Assembly: GCA_907163375.1 (NCBI GenBank)
Contig: CAJQUW010011512.1
Location: 310,001 to 374,000, forward strand
Reading direction: 5' to 3'
Origin: Prostheceraeus crozeri
Taxonomy: Eukaryota > Platyhelminthes > Polycladida > Euryleptidae
Length of the DNA: 64,000 nt
Part shown: positions 1-12,500 of the stretch, piece by piece
How positions within the stretch are numbered: the first letter of the stretch is position 1
Layout of the letters: each line of letters opens with the position of its first letter
Translations under genes and position numbers: made by a program
Notes under the pieces: model-generated
Told to the model about the DNA's origin: nothing
Seen by the model: only the letters and a program-made list of their open reading frames with translations
Database searches by the model: none

Positions 1-214
1 CCTTGGAATCAATTTCCACTACACCTTCCACTGAGCAATGCAGTATTGATGTTTTCAAGTGGCTTGCGACCATGTCAATGGTCAGTTTGTTTAATATGCT
101 GAGAAGATCTGCTATATTCCTTTTGCCTCTTTCCAATAATGAAATTTTCTCTTTCCTTTCTATATGGACTAAGCCCTAGCTCACATAATACACTGACTCC
201 CTTCTATGATAAGG

Positions 215-271
215 GTGAAAGCTGTGTAAAGAATAGGAAAACGCATTCCTATTCTTTACACATTATTTCAC
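215..271. repeat. Near-perfect short hairpin
   Basis: A perfect 17-bp stem (223-239 with 246-262) closes a 6-nt loop. After a small internal loop it is extended by 6 more pairs (215-220 with 266-271). The 57-nt fold has the size of a small pre-miRNA or of a collapsed palindromic repeat. No flanking target duplication was seen. Confidence 0.6.
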
Positions 272-1993
272 ATTATTTATTGTCCTAAGGCGATCAATAA
301 TGACTATTCAATCAAAATCCAGTTTCGTAGACGTTCGGACCCTATCAGCGCTAATTTTGTAACTTTACTTTCGAATCTTCGCGTTGAGATGTTTATTTAC
401 TCGAATTTGCGTACATATGAAACATTGAGTACATTTGAAAGCAACTGCTTTCTGATGAGCATATCAACGCTCTTCTGTTATCTTGCTTTCATAATTAGAG
501 AATCGGCTATTCACAAAATTAGGTGAAGGAGAATAGTGTGGTTGAATATTAGTGTGGTCTAATCATAGGTCGCAATCTGTTTTATTACATGGAAGTGATT
601 GGCGATATTCTCACTATAACTGCAATAAAGCGTGATTCCTGACATGACTAAACACAAGAAGGTTGACTTTAGTTGTAAGTTCTACTCACTAGACGCAACG
701 AACATGGTGCTTTATAAATGTTCAACCATTTTTTCAAAAGAAATTCAAAAACTCGAAAGTGGAAATTTCATTGTAAATTGACGGCAAATAGGAATATCTG
801 GCCTATGGAAAATTCGACTTCGATTACAATGAACTTATGACTGGAGACAATTGGAAAGAAAAATCTGGACATTCGAGGAAGTTTGACGTAGATAATCGGG
901 AACTTGAAGCGGAAAATAATTGAAAAAACCTGAAGAAATTCGAACTTGAAAGATCTCGAAGTTCTCGGTCAGTCTAGCGCGAAGACCTTGCCGGAACAAA
1001 GGAGAAGTAAGATTCCTTCGTCTGCGACCCAACCAAGTAGCACAGCTTCATTTTCTTCGATCTTCTGATCAACTTTTCATCAATAAGAAATTGATCATTT
1101 TTTGACGCAAATGTGGTTCCATATCTTTTCCATTATTTGCACTCAATCGTAGTAAAATTTACAATGACAAGACAGAATTTTCAACGCTGTGCATGTGAGT
1201 TCGTCGGGAGCAATCGTTCTCACGGGTGTGCTAATTTTGGTCTTTCTTCTCTAACTCAACTTAGTGTCACTATTGTAAGATTAAATTATTGCGTGTAACG
1301 TTTTGTTGCCAGAACTGTTCGTTAGTAGATTATTGACAAAAATTCCTGTTCACGAGCTCGGGATATCGATAGATATTTTTTGTAATGAGTATTATGGGAA
1401 GCATCGATAGATGAGTCATCCTCGACCTTGATAAACAGATACGAGTCTTGTGGAATGAAAATAGAGAGAGAAAATGAGGAGTACAAGTCACCGAAGGGGA
1501 AGAAATGAATTCGGCCTGATCTCAAGAACATCTCCTTCAGATGTTTTGCATGAAACTGGTCGGAGAGGTTTTTAATCCCATGAGGAGCAGGCAACTTGCT
1601 AGCAAGAATGCTGTGTGAAATGGGGGCAATTAGTCTGATGTATCCTTTTTCAAGAGTTAAATTTTGTTGAATATCAAGTTGATTACATCGTGAACGAGAC
1701 AGGAAAAGAAGGAAGATGATTGGGGGACAAAATAGAAATAAAGGAGCATTTTGGAGACGGAATAATTGAGCGGGAAAAATGGACGGATTGAATTTTGTAG
1801 GTTAGTGCCCTATCCGTTTTTAGAATCGGAAATAGAAAATTAGAAATCTGCGTTACAAATTGCACTCTAGGTTAAGAAAAGAATTTGAATGTGAATGGCT
1901 TTTTATTGCAGTGGGAATTCTGTGTGATGCTCTGAAATCCAAGTTGAATCAGGGATGTCTATGAGTAATCTGTGAGTAACGTTATGTAGAACT
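272..1993. other. AT-rich stretch, nothing recognised
   Basis: Only short open frames without splice context or family resemblance. I see no gene, RNA gene or bounded repeat here. Confidence 0.5.
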
Positions 1994-2469
1994 CGGGATA
2001 CACAACTCCCAAAGTGTGGAGAATTGACTGTGGGCTGAAATTTATTATGTTTAATTTGAAGTCATAATGCATTTTTGATATATTGTCCCATTTAGTCTCA
2101 ATTGTGGAATAGTGTATATATATATCATAAAAAACACAAAATATCTGCGATATGGACATGAGCTTCTGATCTTCCTATTGTGCATTTTGTTGAATAAATT
2201 GAGAAATTTGAAGATAAACTTGCAAAAACACATTAAACAGTGGGAGTAAATCGATATGATGACCACCATAAAATCAGTTCGATTAATGCTCATTTTCGAT
2301 GCAATACTTAAGTACCGGCATATGTTATACATGACATTCACGTTAGAATTTCCTTGAAGCTCTAGCGTTCTAATAAACCCAGAATATAAGTGAAACTTTC
2401 TGCATAAATGCTGCGATTTGTGACATTTCAGCTCACAGTCAATTCTCCACAATTTAGTTGTACATCCCG
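1994..2469. repeat. Inverted pair of ~48-bp segments
   Basis: The segment 1994-2041 returns as its reverse complement at 2425-2469, about 42 of 50 positions matching, including a run of about 18 identical bases (TGGAGAATTGACTGTG is shared). The right copy lies just downstream, in reading direction, of the Tc1/mariner-like transposase motif. The left copy may therefore be the same transposase segment in opposite orientation. The roughly 380 bp between them is AT-rich and not recognised. Confidence 0.55.
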
Positions 2470-3108
2470 ATCTCACCAATTTGGATCTGGATTGTCCTTG
2501 TCACACAGCTGCATTGCTTAACGAGTCCATTCAATGTAAAACAAGCTTCATCAGACCAAATAATGTTTGGCAGAATTTCCTTATTCTCCAATATCCACTT
2601 CACGAAATCTAGTTTCGTTATTTGAATAAAACAACTTCACGAGAGTCAATCTCATTTATAAATCAAACGAAACTGACAGAGGCAGGAACACTACTGAACT
2701 TTTGGTTTTGGAGGCTGTTCCTCGCACATCAAAGATTAATCGTAGGTTTCAAAATTGAAAGACAAATTCAAAATCTTCGAACAACTTAGATGACTTGCTC
2801 ATGTCCAAATCGTTGCTCGAACAAAATCGATTGTTGAATCATTCTGCAGTCAAATCAAATCACTGAACAAAAGCAAAATGACAAATCATGCAATAAACAA
2901 TCTTAGGTTTTCATGTACTAATTGATAATTCTATATGATTTAAATTTTAAAATTTTAGGGGTGTAATTTCTAGAGGGACGAAAGATTTTATATAAAACAA
3001 AATCCTAAGTTTTGACGAACAAAATGACATTAAAATGATTGTCGAATATTTTATTCAGAAAGCACAGCACATTTTCAAAGTTTTGCGCACTTTATGACTC
3101 ACACTGTA
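2425..3108 (-). mobile_element. Tc1/mariner-type transposon relic
   Basis: Minus-strand translation of about 2440-2640 reads FVKWILENKEILP followed by NIIWSDEACFTLNG (2526-2567). This is the region around the second catalytic aspartate (WSDE) of Tc1/mariner (IS630, Tc3-like) transposases. The frame decays soon afterwards and only this block is recognisable. Upstream of the gene, at 3060-3108, the sequence read outward on the minus strand begins TACAGTGTGAGTCATAAAGT, which resembles a Tc1/mariner terminal repeat at a TA target. No matching left terminus was found, so the full extent is unknown. In this family the enzyme cuts and pastes the element at TA dinucleotides; this copy is too degraded to do so. 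Confidence 0.7.
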
Positions 3109-4044
3109 CATCTATGGCTGGATGCACCAAAAGTACTATATTATGTCCACAGTAAAAATACAAATGTAATCGTTAGCTACGGAACAGTATTGCATCAACT
3201 ATAGATAATTATCACTTGGAGTTTGCCAAGTCGTGTGAGACTGATTAATCCTGGCAAGATTAGACGTTTATATGCTTAATAGAAAATAGCGGCAACTACA
3301 CTCTATGTTGCGTTCATAGAAGAACTATAAATACGTGGTGTAGTTAACTGTGCATCTATTGATGTACGTATCAATTAATGCAGACCACTAGGCTTACAAC
3401 GTTTTCAAAATTTTGTCAAATCTGCATACCTGCATTCGCTGCAGGCTACTTGAGGGCGCAATTGGTTAATTAATTGGTCAGCACCGTTCGAGACCCCTGA
3501 AAGGTAAGTCGCTACGCTAAAGTACATCGACCACTAGTTCACTTCATCGGTCACCTCATCCAAATCGTTCTGCAATTTCCTGATCATATTGTATATTAAG
3601 AATTCAATAAATAATAGCGGCTTTTATGAAGAAATTGTTGAGTAATAAGAAAAATGTAGTTCTGTTTGCCGAAACATGTTTCTGGTCGTCCAGGGAGTCG
3701 CTTCTTACTCTCCTTGGGAGCTTTAGGGCACTGAAGGATTCGCAGGTAAGCTGCAGGTGGTCCTTTATGACTGTCGTCAAGCGTGTTTGTCACACGAACC
3801 AACACGCATGCCTTACATGATGGGAGAATGTTGCGTAGGTGTGTTTAGGAAGTTCGATATGATTATTATTAGTCAGCTATTGACCTGTCGAATTTGTGAT
3901 CCTCAGGATGAATATGCTTGACTTGATGACTCCACCTTCTTCGTCAAAAGTAATACGTGTAGCTGCCATCAATCTTTGAAAGTCTCTTTCTTGCGGTGAT
4001 CCATGCAGGTCTCAAATTCGAATTACATGTGTAATTGTGTTGTC
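3109..4044. other. Stretch without recognised gene
   Basis: A 64-codon plus-strand frame (3626-3820) contains an internal CAG/GTAAGC that could pass for a splice donor, but no convincing acceptor or homology accompanies it. Otherwise nothing seen. Confidence 0.4.
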
Positions 4045-4250
4045 GGTCTCCGTGGCACAGTGGTTAAGTGTTTGGCCTAGCGAACTTCCTTTCCAGAGGT
4101 CGAGCCCCGAAAGTGTCATTGAAATTCGTCAGGAAGGGTATCCGGAAAAACGTGCCACAACGCTCCAGATAAAAGTCTGACTGTATCAGTACCGTCCAAC
4201 CCCCCCCCCCATTGCGGGGCAGTGGTGACTTTAAACCATCATCATTCATT
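4045..4250 (+). repeat. SINE family A, full-length copy
   Basis: A tRNA-derived SINE. The head has an A-box-like TGGCACAGTGG and a B-box-like GGTCGAGCCCC, the two internal RNA polymerase III promoter blocks. The body runs through GTGTCATT, CATCCGG, a CAGCACCGTCCAAGCCCCC-type block and ends in AGTGGTGACTTTAAA. This copy carries a run of C near 4200. Ten copies in the window share the arrangement. The family name is mine and no database match is claimed. Confidence 0.85.
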
Positions 4251-4389
4251 GCTGTATAGCAAATTCAAGTTTTTCCCATATCTTCGTGTAGCGGTCATTT
4301 CTTGTTTCTATTGACATAGTGCCAGATTGCTGTAGAACGTCTGGTGACCAGCTCAGTAGTGGTAACGCCATATGTTGAAAAATCTTTGC

Positions 4390-4525
4390 CTTTCTTTAGT
4401 GCTGAGTGTCTAGTAAAGATGACAACTTCAAGTTTCAGGACTGACCGTACCAAAGTTTGAACCAAGGTTCGTGTTGGTGACTCTGCCTGACACAGAGTGA
4501 ACACTCGACGGTACCGCTGTTGCTT
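4390..4525 (-). repeat. SINE family B, diverged copy
   Basis: Read on the minus strand this has a decayed tRNA-like head (GAGTGTTCACTCTG, then the B-box GGTTCAAACTT). The body resembles the other three family B copies and contains CAGCACTAAAGAAAG near its far end. It is the most diverged of the four copies. Confidence 0.6.
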
Positions 4526-6329
4526 TATATGTGTACATTCATGGGACAAGTGGTAGTCGTCAGAGTTATTGATAGTGACCTACCAAAGGAAGTTGAAAGC
4601 ATTCATTTGGGAAATTGTAATTTTACACTTTTACACTACAAATTTTTTTCATACATTGCAGTATTTCGAAGATCATTAATTGATGCATTAAGATACTGCA
4701 AATAATTAAGTAACGAAATATTATTATCATTCCTTAAGAAAATCAAAACTTCACATGAATTGTAGCACTGACTGTGTAACACAATATCACTTAAATCACC
4801 AGGTAGAAAAAAGACAGTTGTAAAAAAGGTTCGTTTCATATTGCGCTCTGCAATTAGATTCAATCAAGTATTAAGACAATTCTCATTACATTTTCTCTTC
4901 TTAAAGGTCTTGTGTTGTTGATTAGAAATGCCTGACTTGTGAGGACAATTCAATCATCAGCTCAATTTTCTTATTTTAATCATAATTTGTTTGAACTCTT
5001 TTCGCTTAGGATTGTCTATCAGAACGGAACCCGCCACTGGTAGCCAGTGTAGTTAGTAGTTACTTACGTCTGCCTTTGATGTTAAAGTAAATATTGTGCC
5101 AACTAGGAATCTGCTGTGTTTCTCATGATAAACACGTGAATCCATCAAATTGACGTCACAGCCTTCTACACTGATTAAATTTGGACATGAAATATTGTCT
5201 AGTTAATGTCCTTATCAATATTGATCTTCAAGTGTATTTGCAGTCATTTTCAAAAACGGTGGATTTGATTAACTACTTAATTAATTACTTAAAAACTTTA
5301 TCATTGGTGGCATGTGCATTGTGGGATCGATATGATGATTAGCCAAGATCCGTCAATTCTACTTGCCAACAATTTGCGGTTCTCGTGCCAACTGTCAGAG
5401 CGGAAAATCCAATATATCGTTTCTTCCCTGATTTCTCATTCGTTCCACAACAAGCAGAACGTCAATGTCAAATAGTGACTGCTGTATTACCTGTGAGGGG
5501 TAATTTATATGCATTTGCAACCCAAATGACAAAAACATCTTTCGTAAAATGTTTGCTAAAGCTCCGTTAGAATTAACATTATCCTGCCGAATTGATGGAA
5601 ATTCGATCTTTCTGTAGCTGTAAGTTCACAAGCTTGTGATGATGATTATTATTTTGAAGTCTTTTGATGCATTGAGCGACGCTCATTAATTTCCAGATTG
5701 ATTGCTAGCAGAATATTGCTATTTTCCTGAGTATATTTTGATGGTACGATTAAGTCACCTTTATTCCACTGTTCGATTCTGCTAGGTTTCTCATCTTTGT
5801 ATTCGCCCACGCTTCGTTTAGCTTTCATATTATTGCTGTGTCAGTATTGTGCATGATAAATAACATAAACACATTGGAAGAAGGCACTTTTTGTTAACAG
5901 TGCTACTCGATAGTATTTAGGAAAAGAAACGAAGTTATCTATATTCTTTGTTCACTGTCATTATTATTTAATTATTTTATTTCATGCAATGAAGTATATT
6001 CGAACGTGTTTAAAGCCGTCTCATTGCTAGTAATTGAAGTTTAAACATTTTGTTTAAACAGTTGAGACCACCACACATTTTATGTAGGTGGTGCAATGAA
6101 TATTGAGTCAGTTCACGAAATACCTATTTTTCAAAAAAATCATCTTAACTGTTATGTATTCTAACCTGCATGTACATTCAGCGGATTAATTTTGCTTGAT
6201 AAACTTAAGTGGAAGAATGTGATCTCACATCGTCGATTCACTTACGCAGTATCTGCTATTAGTGGGGGGGGGTCATCGATCTAACAAGGATATTGACACT
6301 GTAAATGGCGCACCATGCTGAGAAGGACG
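4526..6329. other. AT-rich stretch, nothing recognised
   Basis: No frame with coding character or splice context. A run of nine or more G lies near 6262. Confidence 0.5.
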
Positions 6330-6785
6330 TTTTTTCCCATGTGACGGCATAGTCAGATGGTGAAGGTCGCCATGCGTAGCCAGCTCGTTGTTGCATTGTC
6401 CAGCATTCTTAGTCCGTCCATGCCGTTTGGGGCTCGGTGGCGAGAGCAGATCGAAATATGGTGGTACGGGGTCTGCTCGTTTGCCCCGCTGACACAGGCA
6501 GCAGTGTCGCGCAGTCCCCAGCGGTGTAGAGTGCTGCCGAATCAGCCGACCCCGGTCCGCAGACGATTAAGTCGCACCCAGGCCTCCAGGCCTTCCGCGG
6601 CAAGTTCTTCCCCTTGACGTTAATATCCGGCTCTTGGATGAAGTCGTGCAGCCTCGAAAGCGGACGTTGATTCCACTGATTGCGCCACTTGTTGGTGGAC
6701 CAGCTAGCGAGACTCTGTTGAGGGTCCGTCGCCTCCAGCATTGGCTGGCGTGGTCGCTGAAGGGGTGCCGTGATCGAAGTCGACG
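6330..6785 (-). mobile_element. LINE (non-LTR retrotransposon) ORF2 C-terminal fragment
   Basis: The patch is much richer in G+C than its surroundings. Minus-strand translation gives LHDFIQEP, then LPRKAW, and after a frame change WVRLNRLRTGVG followed by TLHRWGLRDTAACVSG and NEQT. This order is the conserved C-terminal block of many non-LTR retrotransposon polyproteins, after the reverse transcriptase, where a Cys/His knuckle usually follows. The copy has at least one frameshift and a stop in the GVG-F region, and the second cysteine of the usual CxCG is a serine, so it is dead. 5' truncation is typical of LINE insertions. The clade is not decided from this piece. Confidence 0.75.
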
Positions 6786-7089
6786 ATTGGGTGTGCTATT
6801 GTAGAACGCTATTGTATTTCAAAGAATTATACTGAAATTGGTTTGAAAGATGGCCCTTGAAATCATGGAAGTGTCCATAGAGATAAACCTTACTTTAATT
6901 GATTGGATTAGCACCTCCCATACTTGATCGAATTAATTTTTCAGCAACAAGCCATTTGCCATTTTTGCCATTTTTTCTAACTAAAAAATATTATACTTTA
7001 ACATAAATGAAGTTGACAGCATTTTTTCATGTATCCAATACAATATCAGTTAGAGTGCTATTTAATGTCTTAGCTGATGTAAATCGAAC

Positions 7090-7258
7090 TGGCAAATAGT
7101 GAGTTGCATCCTCAGTTGAATAATGGGACTATGCCTCAATAGCTACCATTTCATAAATTATCGGGAACCATCAGAAAGTCTGGTTCAAATCCTTGAACAC
7201 AGCTCCTTATTGAATATACTGAGCTATAACCGAAGTAAATTTGAGATGCCCAATTAGC
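7090..7258 (-). repeat. Dispersed repeat G, copy 1
   Basis: The reverse complement shares GAGGATGCAACTCA, CTGATGRTTCC and GCATCTCAAATTTACT blocks in the same order as copies near 25.5, 25.8 and 52.6 kb. The repeat is about 200 bp, with no coding potential, tRNA head or clear terminal inverted repeats. Confidence 0.65.
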
Positions 7259-7972
7259 ACATTAAGTGAATTTCTTCATTTATCGATTGAACAATGCATT
7301 AAAATACTGTGGCATTTTGTTTAAGTCAGTGTGCTAGTGTAGAGGTAATAGTTGACAAAGACTTCTTTTTTTGAAAACGTGATGTAAGTGCAATTCCTAG
7401 CATGAATCACTTGCAGCTAGATCTCCAATTTTTGACAAGAACATTCATTTTTCTGGAAACCAAATCTTGATGATGTCGTGATATTTAGGGAAGAAAATAT
7501 GTATGGAAAGATCTCAAACCAAGAAGAAATCAGATTATATTATCATTTTTGAAAATATTAAAGCCACAGATTAGCCATGTAGTATTTGTCTGATGAAAAA
7601 CAAATGGTTTAGTAGCAGATTTTAGAACAAGAGAAACACATAAGAAATGATAAATCAATAGTAGAAAATGGAGAATTATTTCCATTTGAACATCCTCGCG
7701 AACTTTCGTCTCAGTGATTAGCTCTTCGAGTTGTCAATCTGTGTAAGGTACAAAATTAGGGAAATGTCAAGAACTTGGTGGGAATAGGAAAGATCGAAGA
7801 CAGCTATTGCAGCAATAGTGAAATTCGACCCATCCCTGATGTTGCTTGAATTAAATATTCTGTACTCATTATTACTTTAGTTGTCACATGATCACGTCGA
7901 TGCATGATTTTGGATGCATTAGACTTTCGTAGTCGCTCGTTCGTAGGGTATATTCTAATAGAAAATTCTTGT
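7259..7972. other. AT-rich stretch, nothing recognised
   Basis: No recognisable gene or repeat. Confidence 0.5.
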
Positions 7973-8081
7973 GGTCTCCGTGGCACAGTGGTTAAGTGCT
8001 CAACCTAGCGATCTTCCGGTCCAGAGGTCGAGCCCCAAAAGAGTCATTGGAAGTCGGCAGGAAGGGCATCCGGACTAAAAG
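7973..8081 (+). repeat. SINE family A, 3'-truncated copy
   Basis: The head and first body block are present (GGTCTCCGTGGCACAGTGG through GGCATCCGGACTAAAAG). The copy stops before the CAGCACCGTCC block. Confidence 0.85.
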
Positions 8082-9053
8082 ATCGCAATTGTATGATATA
8101 ACGTAAATTACAATAAGTACGAAAGTAATCTGAGTATGTAATATCCATTTTTCCTCCTCCGAGTTTCGTTCAATGTAGTGGTACTAATAACATTTATTTT
8201 ATGAATCACGTAGGACTATCAAGTCATCATTAAACTTTCAGTAACGCAATCTTTTCAAGGCTTGAAAGAAAACTTTGAAGGGATTGCTTTTCAAACAAAC
8301 TGCGTACTCTCGAATCAACCCACCATGACTTACTGAGATAAACCGAAACATTTGAGACGTAAAAAATTTGTTAATACTTAAAGTGATAGTGCACTAGTTT
8401 ATGCATTAATAGACTATCTAAGTGGTCAACGATGCATGGACGAAGGAAATTTCTGTAATTCCAATGTTTTGTAGAGACCTGCTGCGTCATGGATTCTGAA
8501 AATTTCATCGTTTATCATAATTTATCCACGTCTCTTTGCTTCGTTTTGTAAGCTACATACTATATTCCCTTGCAACAACCTCCTCTTTGAGGAGAATATG
8601 GGAAATTTTGTCATTCTAAGTCGCACTAACTCTTATGCTTGGTTTGACCGAGTATGAATTAATCACCCTCGGGACAGGATTTCTGTTGCTATTCTAAGCA
8701 GAACATGTTGCTATTCTACGTTTATCTTCAACAGTGGACAGACAGTCGTCTTCACTTGATGGTATTTACTCTGTATGTCATCCGACGAAGAGTTTCTTAG
8801 TCAACATTTCTTCTGAGAAATTGAATATGAATTTTACGAAATGTTAGACTTGTTTAAACTATGGAATTCGAAAAATGCCGTATGAGTTGAAATCTGTTGG
8901 AGAGAAATGTCAGACTAATTCAGTTGAGTTTCTCCTCCTCGTTTCTGCTATATTTCCACAGAATCTTCCAGCAAACCTAACTTACCACAGGATCCATCGT
9001 ACTACTGTAGTTGTCACTTGGTCCTTTTCATTGAACAGATTATTAGCAGATCA
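8082..9053. other. AT-rich stretch, nothing recognised
   Basis: No gene or bounded repeat seen. The segment ends at the target duplication of the transposon that follows. Confidence 0.5.
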
Positions 9054-9061
9054 CTTAGGAC

Positions 9062-9583
9062 CACAGAATTAGATTGTTGTACCGTGTCACTTTGCTGGAA
9101 TTGCATACTGATTCAAAATGATGGCACATGCAGGAACCTACTAAGTGGGCAAAAAGAAATTTTAATACCTTGCAGAGATAGGAAAAATAGCCGTGCGCCG
9201 CTTGAGAATTTTTGTGAATTCCTTCAAAATGCTCCAATTGCCACGATTACTTCAGATTCGAAGAATTCAGATAATTGCGCAAAAGTTTTGTCGATAATGT
9301 TGGACCCTCCGATCATTATTTAAAAAGTAAGCGGGCACACGAAAGACGTTCACCAACTTCTCTGTAGAACATGACATCGACTGTGTCTCTTTGCTGTGTG
9401 ATCCGGTTGAGAACAGTCACTGAAGCTTCTCACAATTTGGCGTGTTTAATGTTGAACTGGCTGCTCTCATTGTTCGATTGCTGTGGTATTATGTGAGCAG
9501 ATTGTGCCATTTCATTAACGTTACATGTTCCAATGTTTCCTTTCTCGTCAAACGGAAGTAGAGACAGCCTGTCTAATTATGTA
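9062..9583 (+). mobile_element. Non-autonomous DNA transposon, family CACAG, copy 1
   Basis: This is 522 bp, nearly identical along its whole length to 61649-62171. The left end begins CACAGAATTAGA and the right end is its degraded inverse (TCTAATTATGTA). Flanks form an imperfect 8-bp target duplication, CTTAGGAC (9054-9061) and CGTAGGAC (9584-9591). An 8-bp duplication with short terminal inverted repeats fits the hAT or P superfamilies. No transposase is encoded, so it must have been moved by an enzyme made elsewhere. A 101-codon plus frame (9018-9323) overlaps it and is only partly matched in the sister copy, which argues against a real gene. Confidence 0.85.
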
Positions 9584-9591
9584 CGTAGGAC

Positions 9592-12500
9592 AAGTACTTG
9601 ATATTTTTTCCCCAACAGATATATAAGTTCAGGAATCCTTTTTTCTATCAATTGCTTATTCAATTTTATTCTAAGTAAAGAAATTATAATGTTTATGAAA
9701 AAAGTTAGCAGATATTAAAGTAGCATTTCATACAGGGTTTTCAAATTTGATGTCTTGCATTTCAATTAATTGGTCGCAATTATTTGGATAATGACAATTA
9801 ATTGATCGATGTCGATAATTCGATGGTTCGGTTGAAATATGATAACGGGATGCATCATTGAGACCAGTTGATCTTAAATAAATGAAAAAAGGATTTTTTT
9901 AAGTTTTGAAGCCACATCTTAGCTTAGATATTAGTAAATATGATAGGTCTACCGAACAGGAAATTTATAAATACGTGCTTGCAGTAGCTATGATTACATG
10001 TTTACGTTAGGAGCCATTTGATGCAGCATTAAGAATTAGTATCTCACAAAACACAGATGATTTTCAATGCATGAATTTGAATATAAGTGTTATCAGCTCG
10101 TATTTAACTCTAACGTAAAAAGTTTCACGCACAGTAGATGTCTTTATGTATATAGCACTTGTAGAGTGGATATGAGGAAAACAATCTTCTGTTATGAAAA
10201 AGTCGTGCATCCGAATAGGATATCGTTTGAGGAAATCAAACAAATGGGATGCGTGTGTGTACACACAAAATATCGCGATTCTTAATCAAAACCCGATTTT
10301 TCAATCCGACCCCAGCCCGATCGATTCACGACCCGACTACACATCTCTTGTGCACACTAACATAAGACAACATCCGCATGCTGCACAAGATTAAGAAATT
10401 CGCCAAGTAGCTCAGGCTTCATCCCCCGTAGGTACCGAAACCGCTCGTATAATGCGTACTATTATCTATCCGTCAATAAATACAGAGTGACTTCGTAATG
10501 ATCCAAATAAATACGGCATGATGATATTTTGGAAAAACTTTTAGCGCAGAAAACAGGTGGCTCTGCATCTGTGTGTGTGCCATTACCAACTCGAGATATT
10601 CAGAGAAATGTAAAATTTTACACACTATGAGGACATTAGCAGTTGAAACACTTAGTTGATAACTTTGTTGTAAATATTTTAACCATCTTGTCTTAGTCTT
10701 GATTCATCAGAATTATTTAATGAATGCGTGGGTTTGAAAATCAGAGGCTTTCTATTCTTGATATACAAAACAATGTTGATATTTTCATGACATCACAACG
10801 AACTGCTTTGACATTTTGATGGATAATTACAGGAAATCAGCTGTCATTTGTTTATGTCTCTGACCTTGAAATTACATAGTAAGCCATCTCATGGAAAGTA
10901 GTATTTTGACGTTCCTGTATTTTCTCATAATCTCAAAATCTATCTATAGCTATCTGGAATTAATCTCTCACACGTTTATATTGAATTTCAGTCTGTTGTT
11001 CATCAGCTCGTCCACAAGCAGTGGGGATTATTGTCGTGGTTTATCGCTTACAGTTGATAAAATATTGCTGTGAAGAGGAAATAATGGCTGCAACTTTCGT
11101 CAGCATAGAATTAATTGTTAAGAGATTCATTCGCAGGAGGAAGATTCGGCAACTCTCACGCTTTAGTGCTGCCGCGAATATGAAATGTTCGATTTCCCTT
11201 ATCCTTGAACCCTTAAGAGTATCTGTGAGTATCGGAGAGGTAATGAAAGAAATTAGATGAATATTGGCTCGGTTGAGTTAATTTTTCGATGTAGCTCCTC
11301 GGCTTACCTTTTGTCGTTGTGTCGTAGACTTCCTGTGTTATATTTGCAAAGAAGTATCCTCTTTCAATATTGACCGGTTTCACCGTGCTGTCCTGGTGAC
11401 TTCTTCAACTTTGATATCTTCTATGCGTATATATTTTGTTCTATTAACAAATTGTTTCTGTTCTTTCTTTGTATATGAATTTATCCCGTGAGCATTGGAG
11501 GAAAACACACACTCCGATAATTACACAGGACAAAATTCAGGAGCAATTTGCACTAAATGAAAATATCTCGCTTAAGCAAGAGGCCCTCTTTACAATTATT
11601 TTGTTCTGTCTGCACTCATTTGCAGCGAATTTGTGTTAATTGTTTTTTGTTTGCGAACTCTCAAGTTGAACTGCTAAAGTGTGCTAATGAATAAATGATA
11701 CTTTGGTCAATCTCTTAAAAGTTAACGTCAGATCTCCTGGCTAAGTGGCACAATTGCTAGTGTTCTTATATTCTGCATACATGTACATATGACTTCAGAT
11801 GCTCTGATGGACAATTGATCCTCGCTACTTGTCTTAATATCAGCAGTCACAATTGTGACGAAGTATTTATTCACTAATCACAGTTGCTATGACAACCGAT
11901 ATGTGATGGTGTGGGCTTGATCTTGCTAATTGGCACATCGCATGTAGGCGGCTCGTAGCTAATGTAGGCGAGTGCAACTTTAACCGCTATTAACATATAT
12001 GGAAATAAATCGCTTGGTTGCGGTTGATCAGAATGGAAATGGCATCACAGTCCTCTTTCTTCTGTAATTCAGTTTTCTATCCTACAAATTCCTCAGAATC
12101 ATTGCTGATGTATTTGGAATAGCAAGTTGTGGGCGATTCTGAAGTAGAAGTATTCAACTACGTAAGTAAAAGAATGGGTTATTTCAAAATGTGGTTGCAT
12201 AAATTTTAATGGTCGCATTCTATATTCTAATGCAGCTTCAATACAAACCATATTTCTATTCATCTGGAGTATGAAACGGGCCCTATGCTGGACATTTTGA
12301 AATGCGAACAGGGCCCGAATTTTTGGGAGCATGACGAGGCCGAGTCGGACCCGGGCGCTGCCGACTTCCAAGGTATTTTCCTTAAACATCCTCCTAAACT
12401 TGACACTTTTTTTATGCTGCGCTGGTGTGCAATCGAGTCTAATTTATTCAGTTTGCGATCATGTCTATCATAACGGAACACGAGGTAACATCATTAGATA

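Noticed and set aside
2051-2479. 142-codon minus-strand open frame, the longest in the window
   Set aside because: It overlaps the decaying Tc1/mariner-like sequence and its inverted duplicate. Its composition is that of AT-rich non-coding DNA.
9018-9323. Plus frame shared in part with 61732-61962 as a conserved small protein
   Set aside because: The similarity is explained by two insertions of the same non-autonomous transposon. The start and end of the frame differ between copies.
12278-12365. G+C-rich patch starting near CAGGGCCCGAATTTTTGGG as a hAT terminus
   Set aside because: No matching inverted end or 8-bp duplication was found, including at the similar patch near 13000.
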